Shown: positions 47,920 through 60,935 of the stretch, piece by piece
Position numbering within the stretch: the stretch's first letter is position 1
Layout: every line of letters begins with the position of its first letter
Origin: Nageia nagi
Taxonomy: Eukaryota > Pinophyta
Direction of reading: 5' to 3'
Length of the DNA stretch: 64,000 bases
Assembly (NCBI GenBank): GCA_050084985.1
Contig: JBITNC010000001.1
Span: 116,684,001-116,748,000 of the forward strand
Notes under the pieces: model-generated
What the model was told of the DNA's origin: nothing
What the model saw: only the letters and a program-made list of their open reading frames with translations
The model's database searches: none
Translations under genes and position numbers: made by a program

Positions 47920-49160
47920 TTGGTATCAAAGTAGTTCCTTCTTTTTGTATCTCAACTTTCATATTTATTATCAAATCTAAGTGTGGATTGGTTTAACACC
48001 ATTCCCCCTTCTAAACATTGTTCATTCTTTGGGTTCATTCCCAATCTCTATTGTGTCTTTTATTTTAGATTTTAAAGATAATAAATATCACTTTGGGTTG
48101 GATCTACACTTCTCCTCATTGGTCTAGTATCCTTTACATCTCTTGGAATAAGCAAATACAAGGGAGAGACATTAAGTCAAGGTTGATTTTCTCCATACCC
48201 ATTCATCCTCACACACTCCTTCTGTTGTGAATTGGAGTTGTGTTCATCTGCTAGGTTGAGAAGATCTACAAATTTATTTTTGTGATGGTGAAAAATGAAA
48301 ATCCTATATTGCTCCAAATGGAATGAAATTTTGTATATGCATTCTACACATCTATAAATTTGCAATGGTACAAATAACATATAAAAATAAGCTCTAGATC
48401 AAAAGTTATGGCTTATACAAGTTGTATAATTTTATAGGCACTAAAACTATGTTTTTCAAACTAAAGGAGTTTTTTTCATAACTTCTTCCTTAGACTTCCT
48501 TTGGTATGTCATCTATTTTTTGGATTTACCAGTTTAAGAGCTTTGCAAAAAATTATTACATGGCATATTTTTCCTCTTTTTTATCTATGTGACAACCGTT
48601 CTTTTACAACAAATCTCTTTCATTAATTATTTTTCATTAAATAATGAAATCTTAATAATGTTGTATATTTTTCATTCAAAGTTCAATTTCAAATCTATTT
48701 GAAACATTTATCTTCAACTTTTAATCTTCTTATATACATAGAAAAGTTTATTTCTTGTTTTCAAGTTGAAGGACTCTCTTTGCATCCTTCCTTTGGTAGT
48801 CGGGCTCCCTTTTTGAGATACTTGGTCTTCACACTATTATGATGCTTCCATACTTCAAATATTTTTGAACTATATTTTGGTTATTCATGAATCAAAATTA
48901 ATTATTTTGATTCTTTTTTTGATTATCACCATTTTTCATTAGACATAATATAGCATATGCATTTGGTACTTTATCCCTTGGAGTTGTAGTTCCATTCTAC
49001 CATGGTCCACCATTCCTTGAACTTTTGTATAGTTACTCTTCAAGTGAAAAGATTCATAGTCGATATTCCAATAATTCCATGGTCATGTGCTTCATCTTTA
49101 AGCTTTAGAAATTACATTTACATTAACCACTTTGTATCTTGATCATTTTAGAAATTATGG

Positions 49161-49321
49161 GGTTGATAAGCATTTAGTTAATATCATTTAATATTTACGG
49201 TTATGTTTTAATATCATGTTCTCAATACCATATTCTTAAATAATGGTATTCATTCTTGGAAACACCTATTTATAGTCCTCTCTTTGTAATGAAATATATT
49301 TTGGATTATAATTCCATATCA
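49161..49321 (+). repeat. 3' LTR of the TRIM-like element
   Basis: Diverged partner of 47757-47919, ending CATATCA; its first bases are too mutated to show a clear TG. Confidence 0.6.
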
Positions 49322-49778
49322 ATACAAGACTCAAATTACAAGAATATGCCCATGGAATCTAACTCAAAAATTCAATGCAATTTACTTGTAATAATGTCAC
49401 ACTTTAATAAAGGAATATATAACAAATTATGTCTACCATACTATTGGATTATAGTGCAAGTCCATCAAATGCATAAAACCCATAAAATTAGCTAAAGAAA
49501 CTCACATTGAAATGTGCTTAGCCTCTAGAATCTTCCAAGATTATATTGTTTAGTATCACATCACACCTACAACCCAATCCAATGCATAGGCCAATAAAAT
49601 AAATAATGATTTTCTATTAAAATAAATTGCCATTATGTAAATGGGTATCTAATTCAGATCCTCAACAATACTCACTTCTTGAGAAAATCTTCCTCCATAG
49701 TAGCTAAGATATCTAGAATACGATTTCCCATTTCAAAAAGCATGTCCTCAAGTTTATCTCTCTCAATGGATATGTCTC

Positions 49779-51640
49779 AATGATCATAGGATATATACAA
49801 AATGGATTTTGTAATAATACTCTAGAGACTTTCACATAGATGCAATTGTTAGGTGTAAATCCAAACTTTGCAACCTTTTAAATGTTCTTCTAATATATGC
49901 CACCATGGTAGCTCTAGAAAAAGGTATGAATATCCATCAAAGAGTAGATGAAAATGTTTTTTCATTAAATGTTGTGGTTGTGAGTGCTTTGATAGCCATG
50001 TATGCAAAATGTGAAAGAATACACAAGGCATAAAAATTATTTATCAAGATGCATTAAACAAACATAGTTTCATGGAGTACAATGATCATACGATATGCAC
50101 AAAATGGTTTTTTGAATCAAGCTATAGAGACTTTTATGTAGATGTAATTTTCAAGTGCAAAGCCAAACTTTGCAACCTTTACCAACATTATTCTAGTATG
50201 TGCCACCATGGGATCTCTAGAAGAAGGTATGTACATCCATCAAAGAGTATATGAAAATGGTTTTTCAAAGAATGTTGTGGTTGTGAGTGCCTTTATAGGC
50301 ATGCATGAAAATATATTTCATGAATTACAATGATCATGGGATATATACTAAGTGGGTTTTCTGATAAGGCTCTAGAAACTTTTATGTAGATGCAATTATC
50401 AAGGGTAAATCCATACTCTACAACCTTTACTAGTGTTCTTCTAGCATGTGCCACCATGGGTGCTCTAGAAGAAGGTATGGAAATCAATCAAATAGTAGAT
50501 AAAATGCTTGGTTTTTCATTGAATGTTATGGTGGTGGGTGCCCTAATAACTATGTATACAAAATGTGGAAGAATACACAAGGCTTAGGAATGTTTTTATC
50601 AAGATGCATAATGCAAACATAGTTTCATATACTGCAATAATCATATGATATGTATAGAATGGGTTTTATATTAAATCTCTTTAGACTTTTATGTAGTTGA
50701 AATTATCAAGCATAAAACCAAACTCTACAACCTTTTCCAACATTATTCTAGTATTTTCCACCATGGGAGTTCTATAAGAAGGTATGGAAATACATCAAAG
50801 AGTAGTTGAAAATAGTTTTTTTATCACATGTTATGGTTATGACTCTCTTCATTCATTTTATTGAACATACTCTCTAACTTGAGATTCAAAAGCATAATAT
50901 TTAAAACATATTCTTCATTATATTCTAAAGTATTTTCATGAATTTATTATTTTGCATGGTAATGTATTGAGTGAAAATTGAATAATGGAAACACTAAATG
51001 AGATAAGCACCATACATTGCATGGTTTAGTATTTTTTTTTAAAAAAATTATGATTAAGTTTCTTTGTTCTAAAGTATATATTTAATTTTTTAAATACATT
51101 TTGGAGGAATCTTAACGAATGAGCAAGTTGAAGAATATGAGTGAGAAAATGTAAAATATAGTATTGTTGTCTATTTTGGGGTCATATACTTGAAATTTCA
51201 TGGATCTATCTTATTCATGAATAGTTGAAAATGATATATAAGGTATATACATTCATAATTTAGAGTAGTTAAAAATATTTATCATTGAATGTTATGGTTG
51301 TGAGTGCCTTGATAGTCAAGATGCATGATGCAAATACAAATTCATAGATACAATGATAGCAAGATATGCACAAAATGCATTTTTTGATAAGGTCTTCTAA
51401 CTTTTAAGCAAATGCAATTGTTTGGAGTAGATCCAAAATTTGTAACCTTTGTTAGCATTATTCCAGAATGTCCACCATGAAAGCTCTAGAAGAAGGTATG
51501 GACATCCATCAAAGAAGGTATGGAAATGAAAAATATAGAAGAATAAATAAGGTTTTGATAATTATTTGGCAAGATACATGATGCAAACAAATTTCATGAA
51601 ATTCAATAATTGGATGATATGAAATTAATGGCATAGTCTT
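49779..51640 (+). pseudogene. Decayed tandem array of PPR PLS modules
   Basis: Similar units begin near 49779, 50081, 50329 and 50636, with a further piece at 51290-51640. Full units are about 302-307 bp, close to the 101-residue P-L-S triplet of PLS-class PPR proteins; the 50081 unit has an internal deletion. The best preserved frame (50390-50587) reads TFTSVLLACATMGALEEGME, INQIVDKMLGFSLNVMVVGA and LITMYTKCGRIHKA. Nearly every unit has frameshifts and TAG codons. Such proteins normally act in mitochondria or plastids on RNA; no signal peptide or DYW/E domain was seen here. It is probably the wreck of a single gene with homogenised repeats. Confidence 0.85.
50640..51290. other. Last decayed PPR unit and AT-rich spacer
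   Basis: The fourth PPR unit fades at about 50850. From there to 51290 I see only AT-rich sequence with no recognisable feature. Confidence 0.5.
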
Positions 51641-53014
51641 TGTATGTGTTATACTTGCATTTCAGCCATCCAAATGTAGTGGATGAGGCTTGTAAATGTT
51701 TTATTAGCATGAGTGAAACTTATTGCATAACTAATTGGCACCCTTATACCTAGTTGATAATAGACTAATATGTTGAGAACTAGTTGACAATTAGAGGTTA
51801 GTTGGGTGAGAATCAATTGGTAGATTAAAATCAACTGACTGTTGATGGGCCAATTAATAGTCCATGAAGTGGTTAATAGGATGATCGGTCTATTGAAGAT
51901 AGACTAGGATCTACAAATTAGTCTACAAGAAACTAACTAGAGATTGGCTGGGAATGGGGACTTCAAACTTGAAGAGTTTGATTCACCTCAACTCCAAGAT
52001 AGTTTCCTAAAAGAATAAACATGCTTTAATGATAGGAAATCATTGAAAAAATAAAATAAAGTGTCAAAATAAACACCTAACAAAAGAGAAAGGTTTAAAA
52101 AACTCCTTCAACTTTAGCTAATGGAGAAAGGGAGGTCCCATCATGATCATAATCTTGTGATGTAGCCAAATATGGCAATCCTGTACTCAATGGGAGGACC
52201 AAGGTTAATAAACTAATACTATATAAGATTTTATCATGCTATGAAATAATGGAGAGATGCTCTTGATATTTAGACCTGCAAGAAAATAAATGTTAATGGG
52301 GGCTTACCACCCTAGTCCCTTAAAACCCTAGAGTGTGCTTAAAGAGAGGTGTTAAACTTCTTGATGGAATGTATACACCTTATCCCATAATCAAATGGAA
52401 CTAGAAAGAAAGGATATGCCTATAATGCAATATGATATGGTCATGCTATGCTAAAATAATGATAAAATAATTAAAATTAGCTAAACTACCATGAATCAAC
52501 ACTAAAAACATGCTACATGCTCACACCAATGAATAAAATGCTATACATAAAAGGATACAAGTGCTTTAATTCTCCAAGATAGCTCCCAATTCTCTCAAAC
52601 ACCTACAAGGATGATCAAATCATGTAAAGAGAGTGTTAGAGCTTGTTATGGCTTAGGGTCTTACTCAAGGGTTTGGTTAGATGAGATGGGTCAGCTGGTA
52701 ATGACTAGGAAACAAAGTCAAAATGAGCAAGATAGGGAAAATGAAATTCAAATTTGGCTTTATAGTTCAAGCAACAAATGGTAGGCTAGTTGACCTAACC
52801 AATTGATAGACTAGGGAAATTGATATACTAATTTGATGCCCAATATATAAGGTCAAAAATGGCTATGATGAAGCAATTAAGTGAAAGGGTTCATATGCAA
52901 AATAATTAAGGTAAGAGGTGATTTTGAGGTGGTTACACTAGGTAGTAGCTGAGATTTTTGGTTCATGCTCATAAGAATTTTGGACTACTAAAAATCAACA
53001 TGAATAAAGTGATA

Positions 53015-53260
53015 AACGTAAACTCTACAACCTTTCTAGCATTCTTATAGTATCTACTATCATGGAAACTTTAGAAGAACATATGGACATCCATAAAGAT
53101 AAATGCAAATGGTTATGAGTGCCATGATAGGCATGTATGTAAAATGTGAAAAATACAAAAAGCCCAGGAATTATTTATCAAGATGCATGATGGAGATATA
53201 CTTTTATGGAATGCAATGATTGTAGGATATGCACAAAATGGATTTTATGATAATCTAAAT
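53015..53260 (+). pseudogene. PPR fragment, copy 2
   Basis: Same module as at 42930 but more damaged: a deletion removes the stretch after HPWTSI-like sequence near 53090-53110, while the end keeps the FIKMHDG-like and WNAMIVGYAQNGF blocks, the latter without the stop found in copy 1. Confidence 0.75.
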
Positions 53261-53689
53261 TGAATTATTGCACTGTAACATTATATAGCATATGCTACCA
53301 TTATTCATTCTATTTTTGTTATATGGCTAAATGATAAATTCATTTTAGTTTTTGTTTTTATTAGTGTATGATCATTTTATTATTATAACTATGATAATAT
53401 AATAATATTGGCTATGTAAATTGTTATCTAAATCTAGGTCATCTTAGACCTTTGTTGAATCCTTTTATTCAATATAAAGTTTTTCTTAATTTAAGAGCCT
53501 TTGTAATTAATTCGATTGATCTATTTGTTGAACATATTTATCATACCATAATTTGTATTATGTGTCACTCTTTGATGTAGGAGAGAAGTTTATCAGATAA
53601 TGAATTTCTATACTTTATTTTTTCTACACTTTATAATCTATTATTTTCTCTATCTTTTTCTTAATATTGTACTTATAGATTTCCCTATT

Positions 53690-55800
53690 TAACTAGGTAT
53701 GAAGAGCTCTCCCAAAGAGGAAACATTGAATACATTGCTAGAGGTGCTCTTTTTGATACTTACTTTGGAAGATAATTGTTTGTTCTCCTATCAAGTACCA
53801 TAATAGTTAATTATTTGATTAATTAATATTTACTTATATTCTTTTTTTTTGATGAAATATAGGTGCAACATAAAACAATATCAGTGTTGCATACCTAATC
53901 ATTTTTTTCCTCCATTCCAATAAAACTATTTTAATTTTTTAATATGTTATTAGCTCTTTTCATTTCTTAAAAGGAATATTTTGGGGCCTATATTTAGTGG
54001 ATTATACAAGTTCCTTGTGCAACAAGCTACATTGGATGCCTTGGAAAGGACAAGTTTGGTGAGAAAATTAAAAAAAAGGAATTCTACAACTATTGGTGTT
54101 AATGTAATTTCCAACCTTTTAATATGCTTAATGCTATTATTTTTATTATTTAATATTTTGCATTCAATTAGCTTAATTTAGCAAAAGGATTTTAATCCAT
54201 AAATCTTTGATATTGGGAACTTATTCTTGTATGTCAAAAGGTGCATTATTATTAGGATGAATCAAATCCAACTAGTACATGTGTTTTTCTTATAGTCCAA
54301 TGTGGAAGGTGAGTTGTGACAGGAGATGTTGTCTAAATTTTTTTGATAATAAGACCTCAAATTTCTTTTTTTTAAGTCTATTCATGTGTTTGACATGTGA
54401 TTGTTAAAGGGATGTGACGCAATAACAAAATTCCTCCATGTTGACATTATTGGTGTACATATATAGTCATTTCTTTGGTTATTTTAATAGAATATAGAAT
54501 CTTCTACATAACCTTCATGTTGTAAATTATTGTTCTTGTAATGTGTAGCATAGGATTTTTTTTGAAAATTATATATTTATTTATGTGATACTAGGTCACT
54601 TTGTATATGGTAAATTGCTACAAATTAGATCATTTAAAGGAACTAGAAAATTAGGCTTTAGGTAATGATATGATCTATTTTTTCTCTTGATGTTCTATCA
54701 AATTTTGAGTATGGTTTGGTATATATGAGTGAAATATCATAAATGATTGACTATTTATGGAGTGGAAAAGGCTAATTTCTTCTATATTGTTGGATTTTTT
54801 CTTATAGTCTCATCTAATTCTATACTACTTATTATTGAACATTATGCCAAGGAAACAAAGGTGCTATAGTATACATGTCTCAAATATTAAAAGATGCATA
54901 TTTTAGTTAACCATTTAGATTGAAATTATAGATGGATCATTTAATTAGTGATAAGTTTGTTGATTATATTACCTAGTTGATCCTACCAATCATTACATTT
55001 GGATCTTCAAGAAATGAGTAATTTGAGTATTACATGGTTGACCCCACTAATCATTGCATTTGGATCTTCTAGAAGTGAGCAATTTTTGTATTATATGGTT
55101 GATCCTGCTAGTCTTGTTTTTATATCATATTTTGTAAACTTTTATGATGAACCTTGTAACTCATTTTATGTATAAGTTATTTAAAGAACCATTGATGAAA
55201 GTTTTTTTGTAAGCTTTTATGTATTTTCTTTTGTTATTTAATTTGAAAACCAATTTTTATGTAGATAGATGTCACAAGTAGTATGTTTCAAGTCAAGTTG
55301 ATTTTCATATTATTCCATCTATGATATCAATGTTTTAGTTCCTTAATTGATTGGTTGAAACTCTAATTGAATTTTAAAATTTGTTGGACATTTGATTATC
55401 TAATGAATTGTTTTTGTTATAACAAGTCTTTTGATTTATTTGTATGTTTTTTTTTTCATATTTTAGATTCTTTTTGACATGATTTCCTATTTTGGTCACT
55501 TGTTTTAGTTATATGGATTACATTTTTGGAAATGAAATAGAAGAAAGAACTTTTGCAAAGGTACAGGCATAAGAGGTAATTTATTTTAGGCTTGAAATAC
55601 TTATATATATTGAATCTTTAATGTCATAGTTGATATTTGATGTTTTCCTTCAAAATTTTCCAACTAACAATGTTGAAGAGATAGCCTTAAGTATAGATGC
55701 ACTACCAAAGGAAAGTGGAAGATATAAAAGGATAGTTGTTATCACATAAATTATTGTTCCAATTGTCATAGTAGGAGATGAAAAGGTAATACTTCAATTC
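53690..55800 (+). pseudogene. Exon-like pieces of the unrecognised gene, copy 2
   Basis: The pieces seen at 43620-45700 recur in order: YEELSQRGNIEYIARGALFD near 53700 (here with Gln where copy 1 has a stop), GPIFSGLYKFLVQQATLDAL in the frame 53981-54181, a GTGAG donor near 54308, a block starting at 54597 after TAG, and an ALPKESGRYKR-like block near 55700. Having Gln in copy 2 and a stop in copy 1 shows that copy 1 lost it by one base change. Function unknown. Confidence 0.45.
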
Positions 55801-57845
55801 ATCATAGTTTGATGCTTTATTTTTCTTTTCAACATCTTATAAGCTTCCTCAAGTGCTTAGGTTTTTTGGTTTTCTAGGTAACAAATTTTAAAAATAACAA
55901 TTTTTGTGTAAAATCACTTTTCTTCTTAGAAGTTTTTTGTCACCTTCTTTTATAGTTTGGATTTAGAGCCCTTCTAACAATGTTGTTAACTCTGAGTGTT
56001 GAATGTCTTTGTAATAGTTTTGAGTCTATTTGATAGATAATCTTAGATTTTATCGATTTATTAGTGATATGTATCTTTTATCTTTACTTTATTTTAGTGA
56101 GCTCTTCCTAGCAATGAAATCTAATACACTTACTATCAAATTCATTATCAAATAGAACTCTAACACTTGTAAAAATAAAATGATATTTCTCCATATTTTT
56201 TGTTATCACATAATAATCAAACACATAAGTGGTCCACAACATTGCATTAACTACAAGATTAAATGCTAAGTACTAATTCAATAAAAATTTAGATTTCTTG
56301 GTCTTATTAATATGATTGTTTCATCTTTAACAACTTTTCTTACACACACAATAATCAATATCCTTGCATTCAAACTACAAATTACCTAAATATATATAAA
56401 TCATTGTAGAGATCTTGATTGAGTCAATGATGTTCATGGAATTTGTGAGAAATTAAAATACATATTGCATCCACACATAATAATCAAATAAAGATTGATT
56501 TAATCTAAGAAATAAATTATTTTATAAAGTTTATAAAAGCATAGTAAGTTTTACATCTAACAGATCATCCTATAACATAAAAAATAAGATTTGATGGTTT
56601 GATTTGTATGATTGTTTCATATTTATCCATTTTTTTGGCACACACCACCATTCATATCCTCTATTTGAGATTGCAAAATATCTAAATAAAAGGAAATCAT
56701 TGATAAGTTTGATTGAGTCACTAGTGATTCATAAGAATTGTGAGAAATCACAATCCACATTTCAACTATACATAATAATCAAATAGCACCTATAGTTAAT
56801 CTAAGCAACAAATATTGTTATGATGTTTACAAAATCAAATATTATTTATATGTATACATATTATCCTACATGGAGTTTACAAAAAATAAAGATAACTTAT
56901 GTGTATAAATACATTTATAGGAAGTTTAAATAACAAAGATATAAGATATTATCCTATATAAAGTTTATTATAATAAATACATATGATATGTGTAGCAAAT
57001 TATCCTATAATATAAAAAATATGAACATATTAAGTACTTGATATTAATAAGGATGTGATTAATCAAAAGAAGTTTTACTTGGTGATAAAAATGATAGTTC
57101 AAATAGACAAATAAATGAAAGAAGGCTAAATTATATCAAATCAAATTCCTAATAAGTTCCTCATTCATATTGAAACCATGGGAAATATATAAGGATAAAT
57201 GACCTAAAGTAAACCTAGTATTATATTCCAAATGAACAGTGAAATAAAATTTGAAGTTGGAAATGGAATTTCATAGAAGACAAGATTCAAATCTAATTTT
57301 TTAGCAAGTATAAGCCATCTCAAAATAAGAGGACCTTGTTATAATAAAAAGAAATTTTCTACAATAACTGAGATCAACATGAGTGTTTTTCAAAGTGAAA
57401 GACATAATGATGTCATATTTGTATGATGCAAACTGATATTATTGAAAAATATAGGTATAAAGGAAAATATATTTGTAAGTGTAATTTTGCAGTGTTTAGC
57501 CTATGGGATCAAATTTAAAATTATACATGTAAGGAGGTTCAAATATTTATGATAAAAAAACCCACATCTAATTACATGGAAAGATCTAGTTATTTAACCT
57601 AATCACAAGAGGAATGAACAAATAAACCCCCTACTGGATGAACTAAATAAAATGGAATGCTAGGTATTTTGTGTAAGATGAGATAATAAGGAAAGATCTT
57701 GAATAATGTAGAATCAAATCTAAAAATGATTACTAAAATAATAAACCTATAACAACTAAATCATGAGCTTGCATAAAATATGCCTCCAAAATAGGGTACT
57801 TAATTTGATCTTCCAAAATACATGATAAGAAATAATAAATAATAT

Positions 57846-58012
57846 TATTAATGCTTTATAAGGATTTAGTTAATGTCATTTAATATTTATAGTTACCTTG
57901 TAATATCATGTCCTCAATAGCATGTTCTCAAACAATGGTATTAGTTCTTATAAATGCCTATTTTTAGGCTCTCTTTGTAATGAAATGTATTTTGGATTAT
58001 AATTTCATATCA
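57846..58012 (+). repeat. 5' LTR of the TRIM-like element, copy 2
   Basis: Matches 47757-47919 and is followed at 58014 by TGGTATCAAAGT. The rest of this element is cut off at 58405. Confidence 0.65.
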
Positions 58013-58405
58013 TTGGTATCAAAGTAGTTCCTTCTTTTTGTATCTCAACTTTCATATTTATTATCAAATCTAAGTGTGGATTGGTTTAACACCATTCCCC
58101 CTTCTAAACATTGTTCATTCTTTGGGTTCATTCCCATTCTCTATTGTGTCTTTTATTTTAGATTTTAAAGATAAAAATATCACTTTGGGTTGGATCTACA
58201 CTTCTCCTCATTGGTCTAGTATCCTTTACATCTCTTGGAATAAGCAAATACAAGGGAGAGACATTAAGTCAAGGTTGATTTTCTCCATACCCATTCATCC
58301 TCACACCTCCTTCTATTGTGAATTGGAGTTGTGTTCATCTGCTAAGGTTGAGAAGATCTACAAATTTATTTTGTGATGATGAAAAATGAAAATCCTATAT
58401 TGCTC

Positions 58406-59280
58406 TATTAATTTCTTTTTATCCCTAAAAAGTTTATCTTCCATTTCTTTTAATTTATCCTCTTGTTCTTGAATTTTAAGGACTTCATTATTTCTTCTAT
58501 TTTCTTCCTCTAGGAGATATTGCATCTCCGCGGCCCTTTTAATCTCATCGGCATATACTTCCATGAATCTTTGACCCATTTTTGTTGTATATAATCATCT
58601 TCGTTCTTTTAGTTCTTCAAAAGAAGGTATCTCTTCTACTGCAAATTTAGATGTCCTTCTATCTAATCTTCCCTTTGAAGAGTAATATTTTTCTATTTGC
58701 TTTATTGAAGGAGCTCTTTGAGATAAATTACTTACAGGTATTGCTACTTCATTTTTCCTAATTTGAGAGATTTACGAGAAAGAGGAAGTCCTTCTTTTCT
58801 AATCAAAGAATTGACTATTCGACCATCTGGTAATTGACGAATGACTCTATCATAGATAACTTTATACGGTTCAATCTTTGGTACTGCTATGGTTCCAGCC
58901 CAAGATCTATCCTCATCAATTTCTAAATTATGATGCCTTTGATCTCATTTTTCTACATCTCCTGGTACACTAGAAGACGTCTTAGGAATATCTCTATGAT
59001 TAGCTAGACGATGACGAATTTCAATTAACTCTTCATCTAACACTTGCATTCTAGACTTAGTAATATGATCCTCTATACCTTGTCTTTGCAATTTAGATTG
59101 ATCATAATCACAATCTTTATCTTTACCTTCATAACAACCTACCCGTGAATCTGATTCATCTAAAAGAGGTGGCCTCCTAAGCAAAGACTCTATCAAATCC
59201 ATATTATCTATATCTATTTCTTATATTTCAAATGGGTATTCTTGTATTTCCTTAGCGGTCATACTTCTAGTTTGAACCAT
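58406..59280 (-). pseudogene. Gag N-terminal region (broken)
   Basis: The start MVQTRSMTAKEIQEYPFEI (59280-59224) is of a type common at the N-terminus of plant gypsy Gag proteins. After a TAA where Gln fits, the frame 59202-58945 gives MDLIESLLRRPPLLDESDSR and a charged helical stretch (VLDEELIEIRHRLANHRDIP). After more frameshifts 58579-58409 gives a Glu/Lys-rich coiled coil (AAEMQYLLEEENRRNNEVL). The coiled coil is comparable to 31250-31370 of the plus-strand relative. The gag core itself is missing because the element stops at 58406. Confidence 0.65.
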
Positions 59281-59859
59281 TATAAACAAACATCGTAAAA
59301 AGAGAACTTCATTTTTATCTTTTATATTATGTTTTTGAGAAAACAATTTGATACACAAACATCCTACATGCAAATTTACTTCTAACGATGTGATTATCCT
59401 TTTAACTTTTTCACATATTTTTAATATCTAAGTTAAATAAACGATATGAGTTGTTCACTTTTAGTCTTTTAATTTTCCTAATTTGTTTTGACTAGTCAAG
59501 TGTTAAACAAGGTAGGTTGGGTAATTCTAAGTAATGTTTAGAAGCTTCTATGGCTTTTGGCTTGGTTTTGAAAGAGTCTCCTTTTTTGACTCCTACCTAA
59601 AGGAGAGTCACCTTGGTAATCACCTCCAAGTGTGACTGGCTCTATGGCTTCAAGTGTGTTATGTCGGTGGGTACAAAGAAGAAAGAATTAACGGTTGGTA
59701 GTGACATCCAACTCGTTAATGTTCAATTATATCCTTTAAGGCCTTATGAAATGCAATTTAAACAAGTAAGATGCAATTATGCATACTACCCTCCCCAACA
59801 TTCATGTCCATTCATTTATCTTATCTTAATGTGATACAATCAAAAGTTTATTATAAGAT

Positions 59860-60250
59860 GGATCTTGACCTTAATAAACCCTGTTGTTCTTTTTTAATTA
59901 TAATGCGATTCATTATCCAACCTCTTAGTGATGTTCATTAACTCCTTCCAGCTGTGGAAGTATTATGTGTAGTAAATTTCCAAGTAAGATGTGGGTAAAT
60001 TTTACCTCTTTCACTTAACTTATTTATGATCACTTAAGATCGCTTGAAGCACAAAAGTGAGAGCATACTTTGTTAAGTGAAAGTACTTAGTGTATTCAAA
60101 TCCACCCAATTCATTAACCCTTTAATGTGATTTGTACTATCCAAAACTTTGATTTATTTTCCTTAAGTTCATTCCAAATTAAGTGTGATTCATTTACCTC
60201 TTCCAATTGTGGAAGTATTATGTGTAGTAAATTGCCTCCTCTTACTAGTA
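59860..60250 (-). repeat. Leader sequence with a repeated TTCCA..TGGAAG block
   Basis: Plus-strand phrase GTGGAAGTATTATGTGTAGT occurs near 59955 and 60211, about 256 bp apart. The leader of the plus-strand relative carries comparable blocks at 29030 and 29490. Confidence 0.6.
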
Positions 60251-60290
60251 AGAGGTCATTAGATGTAGATAAATTAACCCAATTAATGAT

Positions 60291-60935
60291 AGTGTGAGTG
60301 TGAAAGAAAAGAAAAGTTAATTTACCCCTTCTTATCAAGTCTATTCTGGCCACCTTAGATCGCTCGAAGCGTAAAGGGAGAGCATAAGTAGACAAGATAA
60401 AAAATATTAATGTGTATGTAGTGTGAATGTGAAAGAAAAGAAAAATTAATTTACCCCTTCTTATCAAGTCTATTCTGGTCACCTTAGATCGCTTGAAGCG
60501 CAAAGGGAGAGCATAAGTAGACAAGATAAAAAGTATTAATGTGTATGTAGTGTGAGAGTGAAGGAAAAGAAAAATTAATTTACCTCTTCTTATCAAGTCT
60601 ATTTTGGTCACCTTAGATCGCACGAAGTGCAAAGGGAGAGCATAAGTAGACAAGATAAAAAGTATTAATGTGTATGTAGTGTGAGAGTGAAGGAAAAGAA
60701 AAATTAATTTACCTCTTCTTATCAAGTCTATTCTGGTCACCTTAGATCGCACGAAGTGTAAAGGGAGAGCATAAGTAGACAAGATAAAAAGTATTAATGT
60801 GTATGTAGTGTGAGAGTGAAGGAAAAGAAAAATTAATTTACCTCTTCTTATCAAGTCTATTCTGGTCACCTTAGATCGCACGAAGTGCAAAGGGAGAGCA
60901 TAAGTAGACAAGATAAAAAGTATTAATGTGTACGT
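60291..60935 (-). repeat. 129-bp tandem repeat, five units
   Basis: Unit starts (plus coordinates) are 60291, 60420, 60549, 60678 and 60807; every unit is exactly 129 bp. The related element at 28878-29006 has one. Because 129 is 43 codons, a minus-strand frame (60953-60114, 279 codons) runs open through the array, repeating TYTLILFILSTYALPLHF and SKVTRIDLIRRGKL. The central part of each unit can form a small hairpin (GCACTTCGTGC or CGCTTCAAGCG on the minus strand). It lies in the 5' leader, so coding use is doubtful. Confidence 0.95.

Larger units (their letters stand above)
41634..48314 (+). repeat. Large direct duplication, copy 1 (6.68 kb)
   Basis: Collinear with 51729-58405 from AACTAATTGG to ATATTGCTC. 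Similarity runs the whole length with few large indels; a 90-base sample around 43620-43710 shows three differences, other parts more. It contains a PPR fragment, exon-like pieces of an unknown gene and the 5' part of a TRIM-like element. Confidence 0.92.
47757..49321 (+). mobile_element. TRIM-like short LTR element
   Basis: A short repeat at 47757-47919 recurs at about 49161-49321; both contain TTTAATATTTAC, CTCAATACCATATT and TTTGTAATGAAAT and end CATATCA. The first is followed at 47921 by TGGTATCAAAGT, an initiator-Met-tRNA-type primer binding site. The interior of about 1.2 kb has no pol domain. Short LTRs with almost no coding capacity fit a TRIM element. The 5' LTR recurs in duplication copy 2 at 57846-58012. 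No clear target duplication was found. Confidence 0.65.
51729..58405 (+). repeat. Large direct duplication, copy 2 (6.68 kb)
   Basis: Collinear with 41634-48314. Similarity ends sharply after GCTC at 58405, where the minus-strand gypsy element begins; copy 1 continues instead with CAAATGG. Confidence 0.92.

Noticed and set aside
58074-58376. 100-codon plus-strand frame as a gene
   Set aside because: It lies in the TRIM-like interior of duplication copy 2. The matching frame in copy 1 (48000-48300) is broken by single-base indels, so there is no sign of coding constraint.
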